Assembly: GCA_037176845.1 (NCBI GenBank)
Contig: JAYKXP010000149.1
Coordinates: forward strand, 1-64,000
DNA length: 64,000 nt
Direction: 5' to 3'
Origin: Paramarasmius palmivorus
Taxonomy: Eukaryota; Basidiomycota; Agaricomycetes; Agaricales; Marasmiaceae
The notes beneath the pieces were generated by a model. The model saw nothing but the letters and a program-made list of their open reading frames with translations. It was not told where the DNA came from and did not search any database. The position numbers and the translations under genes are program-made. Shown piece by piece: positions 32,588-43,560 of this stretch (positions are counted from its first letter, which is position 1; every line of letters starts with the position of its first letter).

Positions 32588-35500
32588 CAGCTGATGTTGT
32601 AACTTATTTGTAAAAGTGACTGACAGTTATCAGAACGACTTTTGCAATAATCTGTGACAAGGGCTTTTGCAAAAGTCGGAGACAAGTAATCAAGGCAGAT
32701 AAGAGGTACTGTCCGCTTTGGGTGCTTCCAAATAGGGAAGGATGATTCCCACACCTTCTGGAAAGGGAACAGGCCGCTTTTTTGAGATCTGGAGATATTC
32801 CCACACCGCTTTTGGCATCCCAAAATGGAAGGTGCTCTTTCCATGATGTAACAGTGCGCTTTTTGGGCGCTTTTTTTGCGGAAAAATTATTCCCACACCT
32901 CCTGACATGATCTGGGTGCCTCCCTACTCCGCTTTTGGCTTCCCAAAATGGAAGGTGGCCTTACCTCATCATTTCCACCTGGAATCAATGCATTGGGGGG
33001 CTATTGGGGCATGCTGGGGGGCTATAAAAATCGCATTTTTGGAGGAATATGTTCCAATATGTTCCAAAAGCATGCCCCTGCAATTGGGGGGCAGGGGAAT
33101 GCAAAAAAAGCGGTCCAAATATGGTAATTCAGGAAAATGGCCTATTGGATCTTGGGCTACAGGCCAGATATTGACATGGGGTAAGTTGGAGGACCTAGAT
33201 AAATTAAATACAAGCCTGGGGACACCCAATAGTACATAGATTAGTGGGATAATGGTGCTTAAATATCAAAAATACTGAAAATCTCCGAAATTGGGGGAAT
33301 AAAATTACAGGATGGGATGTAGTGCAGCTGGGGCTTAGATATTGTGAATCAGAGATGATATATATGTCCTCTTGCTTCGTTTACAATCCTGGAGAGCTGC
33401 CTATTTTTCCAGATTTATTACAGCTAAATTCGCTTTTTTTGGACATTGGTAATACTATACCACAGGGAATGATTGGAATGGGCTAATTCTTGTTTATAAC
33501 CCACTTTAGTATGTATAGATGACAACTACATAGCTGCTCAAGCACTCCTGTATGTGCAACACCTTGTTCAATCCAATGTATTGTACAGTTATGTAACACA
33601 GGCAGTAGTACATGAATAGCACCTCAGGGAAGCATCCCAGCATCAAGGGGAGTTCAGAATCGAGTTCAGGCACCCAAAATACACTTTCCTACCATGAAAG
33701 GACATTTTTTGATTACATCTGTATGTTGCTACATAAAAAATACATAAAAAATCGCATTTTTAGGGGTTTTTCTGTACTGGAGCATGGGGATTGCTCCTAA
33801 AATCACCAAAAATGAATGAGAGACCGTTCACTATGCATAGAACAGGAATATCAATTGCCTCCATGGACCCCATGACAGGAATCCATATGCCAGACTAATC
33901 AATTCCTGCACAATTACAGAAAACATGTACTATGGATGTATTATTGCAGGGATTGATCTGGGGACTTGGGGAACCTCAAAATCGAATTCAGGGTGAAAAA
34001 TCAGTTAAGAATATGTCCAGGGTTGAAGGAAATCCATCCACAACTGACTTCAATATGCATATATCAAGTTAAATGCACAAGTATATATGCAATATATGTT
34101 AACTATAAGCATAAAACTTGTCAGATACATATCTCAAGCTACAGTGATTGGATTCCTTTCAACCCTGGACATATTCTTAACTGATTTTTCATCCTGAATT
34201 CGATTTTGGGGTTCCCCAAGTCCCCAGATCACTCCCTGCAATAATACATCCATAGTACATGTTTTCTGTAATTGTGCAGGAATTGATTAGTCTGGCATAT
34301 GGATTCCTGTCATGGGGTCCATGGAGGCAATTGATATTCCTGTTCTATGCATAGTGAACGGTCTCTCATTCATTTTTGGTGATTTTAGGAGCAATCCCCA
34401 TGCTCCAGTACAGAAAAACCCCTAAAAATGCGATTTTTTATGTATTTTTTATGTAGCAACATACAGATGTATTCAAAAAATGTGCTTTCATAGTAGGAAA
34501 GTGTATTTTGGGTGCCTGAACTCGATTCTGAACTCCCCTTGGTGCTGGGATGCTTCCCTGAGGTGCTATTCATGTACTACTGCCTGTGTTACATAACTGT
34601 ACAATACATTGGATTGAACAAGGTGTTGCACATACAGGAGTGCTTGGGCAGCTATGTAGTTGTCATCTATACATACTAAAGTGGGTTATGAACAAGAATT
34701 AGCCCATTCCAATCATTCCCTGTGGTATAGTATTACCAATGTCCAAAAAAAGCGAATTTAGCTGTAATAAATCTGGAAAAATAGGCAGCTCTCCAGGACT
34801 CTAAACGAAGCAAGGGGACATATATATCATCTCTGATTCACAATATCTAAGCCCCAGCTCCACTACATCCCATCCTGTAATTTTATTCCCCTAATTTCGG
34901 AGATTTTCAGTATTTTTGATATTTAAGCACCATTATCCCACTAATCTATGTACTATTGGGTGTCCCCAGGCTTGTATTTAATGTATCTAGGTCCTCCAAC
35001 TTACCCCATGTCAATATCTGCCCTGTAGCTCAAGATCCAATAGGCCATTTTCCTGAATTACCATATTTGGACCGCTTTTTTTGCATTCCCCTGCCCCCCA
35101 ATTGCAGGGGCATGCTTTTGGAACATATTGGAACATATTCCTCCAAAAATGCGATTTTTATAGCCCCCCAGCATGCCCCAATAGCCCCCCAATGCATTGA
35201 TTCCAGGTGGAAATGATGAGGTAAGGCCACCTTCCATTTTGGGAAGCCAAAAGCGGAGTAGGGAGGCACCCAGATCATGTCAGGAGGTGTGGGAATAATT
35301 TTTCCGCAAAAAAAGCGCCCAAAAAGCGCACTGTTACATCATGGAAAGAGCACCTTCCATTTTGGGATGCCAAAAGCGGTGTGGGAATATCTCCAGATCT
35401 CAAAAAAGCGGCCTGTTCCCTTTCCAGAAGGTGTGGGAATCATCCTTCCCTATTTGGAAGCACCCAAAGCGGACAGTACCTCTTATCTGCCTTGATTACT

Positions 35501-35596
35501 TGTCTCCGACTTTTGCAAAAGCCCTTGTCACAGATTATTGCAAAAGTCGTTCTGATAACTATCGCATGTTTTTGTAAAAGTATCGGTACATCTGGT
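32588..35596. mobile_element. 3.0 kb giant palindromic (foldback) element, copy 2
   Basis: The architecture is the same as at 2408-5416: arms of about 1.45 kb in inverted orientation, a centre at about 34040-34145, and CTTTTGCAAAAGT-type iterons at both ends. The internal sequence is nearly identical to copy 1, but the outer 100 bp differ (for example GACTTTTGCAATAATCTGTG replaces the CGGGATTTGCAAAAG block). Arms within this copy share those differences, showing that the two arms evolve together. The left end starts CAGCTGATG, as in copy 1, and the right end reads CATCTGGT. The target was the degenerate segment paralogous to 8.2 kb. No coding gene is supported. Confidence 0.85.
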
Positions 35597-35604
35597 GAAA
35601 ACCA
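35597..35604. repeat. Target-site duplication, right, palindrome copy 2
   Basis: This is the second GAAAACCA. Taking 8 bp as the duplication length makes both copies consistent. Confidence 0.65.
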
Positions 35605-36388
35605 TACCTTGAGGAGCGTCGGTCTCTTTAGCCTCTCGTTCACAATTCATTCGGAACCATCCCGAGCAGGGTTACCAGCATCATAAAGCTAGACCGAGAA
35701 CTTCAGATACAAAGAAATGAAGGAAAATACGGAACATACCACCTAATCCAAGCCTGAAACTGTTGGTAATCCTTCAGTTACTTTTCTGTGGTGCCCCTGG
35801 TTAGTTCTCCTTGAAATTACTCATGACAGCGAAAAACGCACCTGGTCTTCCGGATGGTCATCTAAAGTATCTTGTCCTGGAGGCAAACCGAGGGCGATAT
35901 GAAGAGCTCATGGCCGTCGAAGAAAACAAGCAACTTGAACCATTGCCACGTGGCCGAGTTACCTTTCCTGTGATGTCATCACATTGATTGCTCGTCGCTT
36001 GATCCTGGACCATCCTGCTCGCGAGCCCAAATACGCCAGGTGTGGGTTTAACATCCGGAGGGTAAATACACCTTCAAAGATGGAACATCCACGAGGTGAG
36101 CTGGATTAGGTATACTGTGTTACTTATCCCTTGATGACACAGCGCTCACGTTTTACTTCTGGGTGCTTGTATTTCGTTTTTTTCTACTCACAGCAAGCAG
36201 AACGTGACACCACATATACGTCCACTCGTCGTGTATCGGTTTCTATTTGGTTTCTATTACGTGTGCCTATGCTATCGAGTGAGTCTCGAGTTCCATATAA
36301 GCTCACCATTCAGGAAATACTACATCACTGACAGTGTATTGGTTTAGGCTGTCCCCGTAGGGATTTTCTTGATGAGAACCTATCAAAT
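35605..36388. other. Segment edge, dispersed repeat copy 3 of 3
   Basis: Positions 35916-36000 contain the GAAGAAAAC, CCACGTGG and CTGTGATGTCATC arrangement shared with 1-75 and 8286-8350. No gene is supported. The ORF at 36131-36331 has no motif. Confidence 0.5.
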
Positions 36389-36405
36389 TTCGACTCCCAG
36401 CCAAG
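36389..36405 (+). repeat. tRNA-Asp T-arm relic
   Basis: TTCGACTCCCAGCCA is the T-loop and 3' stem seen in the tRNA-Asp copies at 40.3 and 49.9 kb, without the rest of the molecule. A second fragment sits at about 36709-36726. Confidence 0.5.
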
Positions 36406-36708
36406 CTCATGTACCTCTCCTTCACGGTTTCTATGCCCTTACATCAGGTCAGCGACACGCGTTCTCTGGATCCCCCAATCACCTCATAGCATCTTTCATC
36501 TAGACCACGAACAAATTAAGCCTCGTTCCCACCAGATATAGGTCTGACGGAATAGGGTCCACACAATATCTCTTTGTAAGTGGGTCACTAGGCTTAACTG
36601 ATACCTCCCACACCCGCAGTGTCGTCGACCCAGTAGAGACATTTTTGGCAACTCCTCTGGTATTCTATCGGTTTCTGCACTCACCTTCAAATAAGGCGTG
36701 ATCTCAGG

Positions 36709-36726
36709 GCTCGACTCCCAGCCAGA
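36709..36726 (+). repeat. tRNA-Asp T-arm relic
   Basis: GGCTCGACTCCCAGCCAG matches the 3' half of tRNA-Asp. Other tRNA parts are absent. Confidence 0.5.
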
Positions 36727-36819
36727 AGGTATCAAGAATTCGACGTTCCCGATTTTGTTCATGCTTATTAATCACGTTTGCATCTACTCTGAATTAAGAG
36801 TAAGCCCCAGTGTTCTCTT

Positions 36820-37720
36820 ATTTCTTCACCCATGTCCGGAATTCACCACGACACCGATCATGGTATGTTCATCTACCATATACTATTTTCAATGCTTTAA
36901 CGTTCTCTTCATCAAGGTCTTGCTCGTGTTCAAATGCGTACCCCATCACAATCACCGAACCCGCGTATCGCTACATGCTTCAACTTGCTCTTTTCTACAC
37001 AGCCAAAGTAAAGCCTCTAACGCCAGGCTGGACAATGCCTTTCTCGTCACAACGTCCTTCGCATATACATCACATTGACGGCTTCAGGACGGTACCAAGC
37101 CTATTCGGAGTAGAATCCGACTTTGTGCTTGTCAGATCACTTCGGACTGGTGCCAGTGGTGAGGACAAACGCCTGGGAGTATGATTTGCACGTGTCGATA
37201 TTAAATCTCAACTTGACACTAAGGTGGCCATAGTTGTGTTCAAGTTTCACATTCCGTCAAGGCGACATCTTCCTACCGATGAGGGTATCGAGAACGGCAC
37301 GTACATTACACCTTAACAGGCGGTTGAACGTCAGTTCGATGTCTTGAAAGATAATGAATACCATGACCTTCCGTATCGTTTGGAAAATCTCGAGTGAGTA
37401 TTCGATCACACTCTACAGTTTATGGTCGAAGTTCACGTTTTGAAGTACATTCCTCGTTCGTTCATCAAGACTATTCTGGACAATGATTGCGACGCACATA
37501 CGGAACTGCAGGGATTCTCTCTCTCTTGTGAGTGGTCTATAAATGTACCATCCCGGACAAAGAAGACTCACTCAAGTTCAAAGTCACCATACAATTCCCT
37601 GGCGAGGCGTGTCGTATGCAGGTCTATCAATGTAATATCCATGAATACGACATGCTCTTCTCCAAAGACCAAGCACAGATGGTATTCATTGCTTGGCGCA
37701 ACATCGCAACATTGCGTTGA
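36820..37720 (+). pseudogene. Possible decayed multi-exon gene
   Basis: Plus-strand pieces look exon-like but do not form one frame: VAIVVFKFHIPSRRHLP near 37230, QFDVLKDNEYHDLPYRLEN near 37330, and CTIPDKEDSLKFKVTIQFPG with ACRMQVYQCNIHEYDMLFSK to a TGA at 37720. GTATGT donors and CAG acceptors lie between some of them. I do not recognise the protein. It may be intact with introns I have misplaced. Confidence 0.3.
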
Positions 37721-38062
37721 ATAAGTGCACCAAATCTCATGCACCACTTTTGGATTTCCGTGATTTGGTGCAGTCATTTTTGAGATTACAGATCAGGGAA
37801 TGGGTTTTGGAGAGGTGACTATGTATGACTCGGAATGACGAAGAGTTGTGGCAAAAGGTACATACAGGAATATGGATTTTTTGACCGAGTGGGAGAGCAT
37901 TCCGAGAGAAGAGACGAGGAAAAGCTCAAGGGAATCTGTGTGTATGCCCTTGGTGTCCCTGTGTTCTCAGTCCTACCTGTTGCTTCCCGGCCGATGATCC
38001 ATAGACGGCAAAATTCACAGCACGTTGTCGACATCGGCAATGGAATGAAATGATCACGTTGA

Positions 38063-38110
38063 AGTGACAAGTGTAACATGTCTTCCTTGAACCGCAACCG
38101 CAACCATTGA
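38063..38110 (+). promoter_or_regulatory. Conserved F-box upstream block, copy A
   Basis: GTGACAAGTGTAACATG is followed by CTTCCTTGAACCGCAACC. It corresponds to the blocks upstream of the F-box-like genes at 45098, 49210, 54644 and 58982 and of the stub at 44732. This suggests a shared promoter element. Confidence 0.5.
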
Positions 38111-38176
38111 CGGGCAAAAAGGTGTGTATGCATCCTCTCACAAAATTTGCAGCGCTGATGTCAAATCATCTCACAC

Positions 38177-39655
38177 AGCTCTAAAATCGCTTCGCAAGCG
38201 TCGGCAGCTCTGCACGCTGTCTCTTCATTCAAATCGGCACTGATCACATTTCCTCCTGAGATCCTCTCCAGCATCTTCGTATTCAATCTGGACGATAGCA
38301 GCATTTCAAGCTCCAAGATTTCGTTCTCCACAGGCCGTCTCTTAGGAAGTGCATGCCGATACTGGAGAAACATTGCATTACAAACCCCGGCTCTTTGGTC
38401 ATCGATATTCATTTCTGTATCGAGTGACGGTGATCATTATCCCCAAGACCCAGAATGTCTTCGAATACATTTTGAGCGGTCAAAGCTTCAGCCTCTGTCC
38501 GTTGTACTGCATATGGAGTATATCAATCATATCGATTTTATGGTTGCAATATATGAATCGGAGGATAACGACACCTTGCCGAGTTACGTCCAAATCCTTC
38601 ATCTCCTCCGTGAACAAGCCGACCGCGTATTCAACCTCGCTCTCTATCTCACCGACCACGATTTGCCCGAATTCATCTCTATAATGGCGGACCTGGAGGT
38701 TCATTTCACCAAGCTCACCAAGCTCATTGTGGAGGTAGAAAACTGCGATGATCCATGTGAGCTAGTGGCCGCATTCTCTGAATCTCCTTTTCTACGCACT
38801 ATCCACATGTGGCCTTGCACACCTTCTCCACCATACTTCCCAGTCACTCACCTGACTAACATCGTCCTCGGAGATACAGACGCCGATGATTTCAGTACCA
38901 TCTTGATCACCTTTCCCATGCTTCAATCAGCAGACGTCACCTTCGTTGATAACTCGGAAGACAAAGACACGACCCTTTCCCCGGATATGTCAATACCCCC
39001 TCTCCAGCACCTTCGAACGCTACGCGTTAGATTTAGGGACGATGACTTTGTCACGTTTGACGCCTTTCCGGATCTTTTCGGGCTATTCAACTTTTCTGCG
39101 TTGAGTAGCTTATTACTTCAGATGCCACAACAGGATATGCAATCCCATCGTAGAGGACCAGATGCGCTGCGAACCCTGAACGATTCTCTTCAGTCCCTCG
39201 CCAACGAACTCATTTCCTTTGTTGGCCGATGTCCCAATATCGTCGATTTCCATCTCATCTCATCATGCTTAGATGAGCAGCATGTCATGTCGATCCTTGA
39301 ACGGATGACAAACGTCGTGGTGTTTTCCATCGCCGACATTTCCGGCAGGGGGCGTACTCTCTTCACCAAGGATTTCTTGCAGGAATTGGGGGACGGAAAG
39401 ATTTTACCGAGGTTAAGGGACTTGAGTCTCGAGCTTTCTCGTCATGAACTCGAGAGGGGTGCATTCGAGGGTATGTTGCGGCGTGCGAGGTCCACTGAAT
39501 CGGCGCGCTTATTCCAATCTGCGTGTCTGAGGGTAACCCGTACAACGGTATCCGATTTGGACCTGGAATACCTGCGAGAGCTGCAACGCGAAGGTTTTGC
39601 TGTTCGAGTGGTGCAATACGAGGACGAGATTCTTGGATACACAGGAGATACCTAG
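38177..39655 (+). CDS. F-box-like/LRR protein A (5' end unresolved)
   Basis: The open frame starts right after an in-frame TGA and has no ATG before 38513, but it clearly contains the F-box-like start ITFPPEILSSIFV, then ACRYWRNIALQTPALWSSIF and HFERSKLQPLSVVL. The body has degenerate leucine-rich segments (LRTLRVRF, FSALSSLLLQ) and the usual family end LQREGFAVRVVQYEDEILGY. A CACACAG acceptor sits at the frame's beginning, so a short upstream exon may supply the start; otherwise the gene is 5'-broken. Family members are presumed substrate adaptors of SCF ubiquitin ligases. Confidence 0.7.
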   Translation, partial: SSKIASQASAALHAVSSFKSALITFPPEILSSIFVFNLDDSSISSSKISFSTGRLLGSACRYWRNIALQTPALWSSIFISVSSDGDHYPQDPECLRIHFERSKLQPLSVVLHMEYINHIDFMVAIYESEDNDTLPSYVQILHLLREQADRVFNLALYLTDHDLPEFISIMADLEVHFTKLTKLIVEVENCDDPCELVAAFSESPFLRTIHMWPCTPSPPYFPVTHLTNIVLGDTDADDFSTILITFPMLQSADVTFVDNSEDKDTTLSPDMSIPPLQHLRTLRVRFRDDDFVTFDAFPDLFGLFNFSALSSLLLQMPQQDMQSHRRGPDALRTLNDSLQSLANELISFVGRCPNIVDFHLISSCLDEQHVMSILERMTNVVVFSIADISGRGRTLFTKDFLQELGDGKILPRLRDLSLELSRHELERGAFEGMLRRARSTESARLFQSACLRVTRTTVSDLDLEYLRELQREGFAVRVVQYEDEILGYTGDT

Positions 39656-40310
39656 TTGTTACGTGAGGTTTACTGCTTCATGTCTTACACCTGATCCCAT
39701 CGATGGTAAAAGTATGTCTCCGTACACACCAGAAGGGTGAAGGAGTGAAACGTGTTCTCAAAGGCTTGTACAATCACAAGTAAATGTAGTCATACACGAA
39801 AAGGGGCTCCTAATACTATGAATCCTTTCAATGCGCATAAGGTGATAAAATGGACAGCGAGAAGCATTTGAATCATCCACGAAAACTACATCCAGAACTA
39901 TTATCCCACAGCATACACAAGTGCTTCACCTTTTCTTGACCGTAAGCACCTTAACAGCTAAGCCATCATCCTGCAACTCTATCAGATCTTGAAGGTTGAG
40001 TTCAGGTACCATTAACCTACCGAGCTGTAGGAATGCCAATCGAAGACGATATCATTGTGAGAAAGTCCTACCACGCTTTAGAAGCTTCTCCAATACATCA
40101 TTTTCGAGGCGTTTCGACCTTGGTTCTTCTGAAAGTTCGAGTCGTTCTCCAATGCTTCATCTTCAACATCGATTTCTGAATCTAAAGTATTTATTTGTCG
40201 ACAGTGGCTTTAATGTTATCTCAGGACGCTTCAAGCTTCAAGTTTATCCGCACTCCTTGTTCCTATTGCAAACATTAGCGCGCACGATTACGTTTAAATA
40301 ATTGTATAGT
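39656..40310. other. F-box module 3' flank
   Basis: There is no gene. The part near 40120-40220 (GAGTCGTT, GAATCTAAAG, GACAGTGGCTTTAATGTT) recurs at about 49770-49845, 57030-57130 and 59520-59600, always just upstream of a tRNA-Asp copy or relic. Confidence 0.55.
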
Positions 40311-40396
40311 TACCTGGTAGTATATCGGTTAGTATACGAGCCTGTCATTCATTGGCTAGCTAGCGAGAAAGCTGGGTTCGACTCCCAGCCAGGGAG
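40311..40396 (+). tRNA. tRNA-Asp(GUC)-like, intron-containing, probably degenerate
   Basis: It has A-box TGGTAGTATATCGGTTAGT, B-box GGTTCGACTCC, a matching acceptor 3' strand CCAGGGA and discriminator G. The anticodon loop CTGTCA is followed by an intron of about 15-20 bases. The 5' acceptor strand TACCTGG has one mismatch, and the anticodon stem (CGAGC against GCGAG) does not pair well, so it may be a pseudogene. A T-run follows near 40418. Confidence 0.6.
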
Positions 40397-42510
40397 ATCC
40401 ACAAGTAGTTCTGAGCTTTTATTAACTGCCTTTTAGCCGTTTGCAAAATTTTTTGGACTGAAGTTTATCTAATAAAATAAAGAATCCTACCTTCGCTGTA
40501 GTGTTCCTGGACTGATACTTGTACCATACACGTTCAGATGTATTACTGTTGGATACCACCCGAGAACGGACAAAGTAACTGGGAATATCTAAACCAACAA
40601 TCCCTCGTACCCTCCTCAACATTAAGATCCTATAACCAAAATCCCATCACCTAAGATCCACATGCGACGAGGAACAAGGGTACTAGTTCGCCCGGTGTGA
40701 GAATCTAGGCGCGATAGGTGTCACTTTCTTGCATTCCAAGAGAAACGAAACAGATTCTATGGTTTATAAGTACGACGACATATAAAAGCCAAGTAACGAA
40801 AGGCATACCCGGACCGTTCACTCCTTCTAACATCTCACACTGCTTGCACTCTTCATGAACCGTTGGTTCATGGCGTAAGGTTGCAGTGTTCTTTTTCTTT
40901 CCCTTCAACCTTGTCGGCATACAAGTGGTGTATTGAGCGGGAGAGAACAACACGATCCGTGTACGAAGAGGTAAGGCAGAAGGCAGGAATCCAGTTACGC
41001 TCATGGACGAGTGATCGAGATGCTTTGGTGCATGAACAGGATGGAAGTGTTTTGAGGTATGCATGGAAGTGAATCGTCCAGATAAAGCGAACAGTAGTGA
41101 ACGAGGAAAAGGAAACGAGCAAGGAGAAGATGCATGCACCAGTGGGTGGAAGGCTCTGGGATGCAGAGGTATAAGATGAATTTTGTGGTAGCTTGTGAGT
41201 CAGGGCATAATGATAGAGATGTAATGCACCCCGCCGCGCCCATCAAACTCCTTCTGAACGATTGTATCTTCGACCTCCGTGCATGCACGAGATATGAGGC
41301 GTATTGAGCAATGTCAGGATGGTTGGTAAATAATAAATGTTCAAAGGTGGATAGGAGGAGGGGGGTATTTCTCGGCCAAGGACAGGATAGATGTGGCGTT
41401 GGGTAGACGGCGTGAGGGGAGGGGTTGAAGTGGAACCAGTTCATCTTTGAAGTTTAGACATGATATGTCTGTTTCCGGTTCCAGAGTTAGTACTGACCCG
41501 AAAAGTAAGAACAAACACATACCGCACACCATACCACCACCATTCCACCTTCATAACGCCCCTCGACATCGTCACTAAAGAAACTTTGTACTTATCTCTT
41601 GCTCTTCAGTGAAATGTACCCTTTCGAGAGCATGGTTCGCGGCATAGGCATACAGAAGGTGTAAGGAGGATAAGACAACATCGGCAGGCGGCGGAGAGAT
41701 CTTGAGCAACGTAGGTGAAAGGTCGAAAGTACTAGACAGGCTGAGATTGAAACGAGAGATAGGTAAGGACAAAGCCAAGCGATGATAGTGCTCCGAGATG
41801 AAGTAGAACCGTGATCAGGGAGAGAAAATGGAGAGAAAACCGGACAACTGAAAAGGCGGGTTGGAAAAAGGGGTCGACGAGGTGCTGATGCTATGCACTG
41901 GAAGATGTCAACGTGCGTGGGGTTGCGTAGGATGGCGGGTAGGAGACAGGACAGCGTCTAGAGTGAAAACGGGGGAGTGGGAAAGCTTTGGCGTACGGGA
42001 AGCTAGAGGTAAAAGAAGAGCAACGCTTGATTTCTTCTGTGAGGACAGTACGGGGGTTGCGTTCCCGGGATCGGATTCGGGAATTGCTTCTACACAAAGA
42101 ACGTTAGCTCGTAGACTACGGCAATAGAAGGCAACGAAGAGCGTACCACCAATACCATGCAGCCCATCATCTTTGCAGTGTCAGCGTTGGTATCCGTGGT
42201 GGAGTATCCAATGGATTATGTGCTGAATCACAAAGTAGAACAGTGATACATACCGGTTCTCCATTAAACCCTTCATCGTCAATATTCTCTGGTAGCATGC
42301 TCCATACGTTCCTAGTATGACCATCAGATAATAAAAACAGATCGAGAAGATACCTTACCTTTCAGTTCGATGACAAGTCCTCCATCCCTTCAATGGTATC
42401 CTGTAGGTATGTTTGTGGTTTCGATAAAGGCTGCTGGAGGGTAGTCTCCCCTAGGCAGACTTGTACCCACCGTGACGATGCAAGCATGTACGTTGCTGTA
42501 TGACGTCTGC
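40397..42510. other. Non-coding module, copy 1
   Basis: This shares blocks with 50.1-52.1 kb and 61.0-63.5 kb: a CATACCACACACC-type tract near 41520, GGAAGGCTC, and GAGCGTACC(A/T)CCA near 42143. An ATATGTCTGTTTCCGGTTC block near 41465 is shared with 50.9 kb. On the minus strand a small acidic exon-like peptide (EDDE/DDGLHGIGG before GGTACGC or GGTAAGT) is shared by all three, suggesting relics of an old gene. I see no intact gene. Confidence 0.45.
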
Positions 42511-43146
42511 TAATTATGTCCCCCCTCTTGCAGCGCTCATAATTATTACCTAATATTATCTCACGTGCATTCAAAGCTCTTCTCTTTCTCGCATCTCTGG
42601 GGCGTTTTTCTTCGATGTCTCTGCTGTGGTGGCGTCATGTCACATCCAGAGCTGACCTGTAAATTTTCGAGAGCTTTAATTACTGTCAAGCAAAGTGTAG
42701 ACACCATGATGTCGAGTGCGAAGCTATGGCACATGAGCACCTCGGCATTTGCCGTCGCCAGCGCTTCAACTGCAATAAACGACTTTGAAGCCTACTTTGG
42801 AGCAACCTCAACCTATCTTATCCCAGAAAATATTCTGAGATGTTTTTTGAGCATATATAAATCTCATTCTGATTTTTTTGTGCCCTTTGATACGACTCGG
42901 CTGTCAAAGAGTTCATATTCATCTATATTTTCGTCGATTTCGGCTATTTCTGGGGGAAGCGGGACTCGTTTGGCCGCGGAAAAATTCCACAGGTTTCTGA
43001 CATACTCGAGATGGGTCTTGAATGTTCAAATGAAATTTTCTTCTATCAGAATGTAGTACAGGGAGGGAAGTGAACGTTTTCTGGGCTCAGGCAAACATGG
43101 CCAAATATTATGTAATAATTCTGCTGCAAGAGGGGCGCGATAACTA
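42511..43146. mobile_element. 0.64 kb inverted-repeat element inside module copy 1
   Basis: The left end (TAATTATGTCCCCCCTCTTG, then CAGCGCTCATAATTATTACC) is mirrored at the right end (TAGTTATCGCGCCCCTCTTG, then CAGCAGAATTATTACATAAT, as reverse complement). The interruption is absent at the matching places in module copies 2 (about 51985) and 3 (about 63508). The interior holds one 163-codon plus-strand frame (42565-43056), Ser- and Phe-rich, with no family I recognise. The class is uncertain. Confidence 0.55.
42565..43056 (+). CDS. Unrecognised frame inside inverted-repeat element
   Basis: The 163 codons begin MHSKLFSFSHLWGVFLRCLC and later have ...INDFEAYFGATSTYLIPENIL... and a Ser-rich end. 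It has no transposase motif. Its location, filling the inverted-repeat element, is the only reason to list it. It may be spurious. Confidence 0.2.
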   Translation: MHSKLFSFSHLWGVFLRCLCCGGVMSHPELTCKFSRALITVKQSVDTMMSSAKLWHMSTSAFAVASASTAINDFEAYFGATSTYLIPENILRCFLSIYKSHSDFFVPFDTTRLSKSSYSSIFSSISAISGGSGTRLAAEKFHRFLTYSRWVLNVQMKFSSIRM

Positions 43147-43320
43147 TAAGACTAGCTGGAAGGACGCTCGTCGTTGGAGAGTAGTAGGCGCAGCAACATC
43201 GTCGTCGAGAAAAGAGAGACAATCAGCCACGTGGCATCAAGAACGAGCATCAACTGACATCAAAGAAGCGCGCGTTCTTCCACGAGCGATCGATTCTAGA
43301 TGAGCCTGCGGGTCTATAAA
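43147..43320. repeat. Conserved module end, copy 1
   Basis: GGACGCTCGTCGTTGGAGAG, then AACATCGTCGTCGAGAAAAG, GCCACGTGGCATCAAGAACG and ATCAAAGAAGCGCGCGTT. The same series is at 51990-52115 and 63508-63640, making this the best conserved part of the module. Confidence 0.65.
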
Positions 43321-43560
43321 TAGCGAGCTCAACGCATAACTCAGCACTGTGAATGGTATAAGTATGCTCTCTCCACAGCCAAGGTAGGAGTCCATACTGG
43401 ATGCGTCGTGAGCTGATAAGAGATAACGGCGAGATCACCGTAATGACATCATCTTTCCACTCACCTGACACGACGCGTCGCGTCGTCAAAACCTACTTTC
43501 GTGTACTTATACCTACATTTCTGAACTATCCTGCTGTATTTTAGCTTCTACAATACATAG
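43321..43560. other. Intergenic, nothing further seen
   Basis: Short frames only. This stretch leads into the telomere-like tract. Confidence 0.35.

Noticed and set aside
2408..35596. LTR retrotransposon pair (two long repeats 30 kb apart)
   Set aside because: Each copy is itself an inverted repeat with its own flanking duplication, and the DNA between contains ordinary genes and a KDZ element, with no gag or pol.
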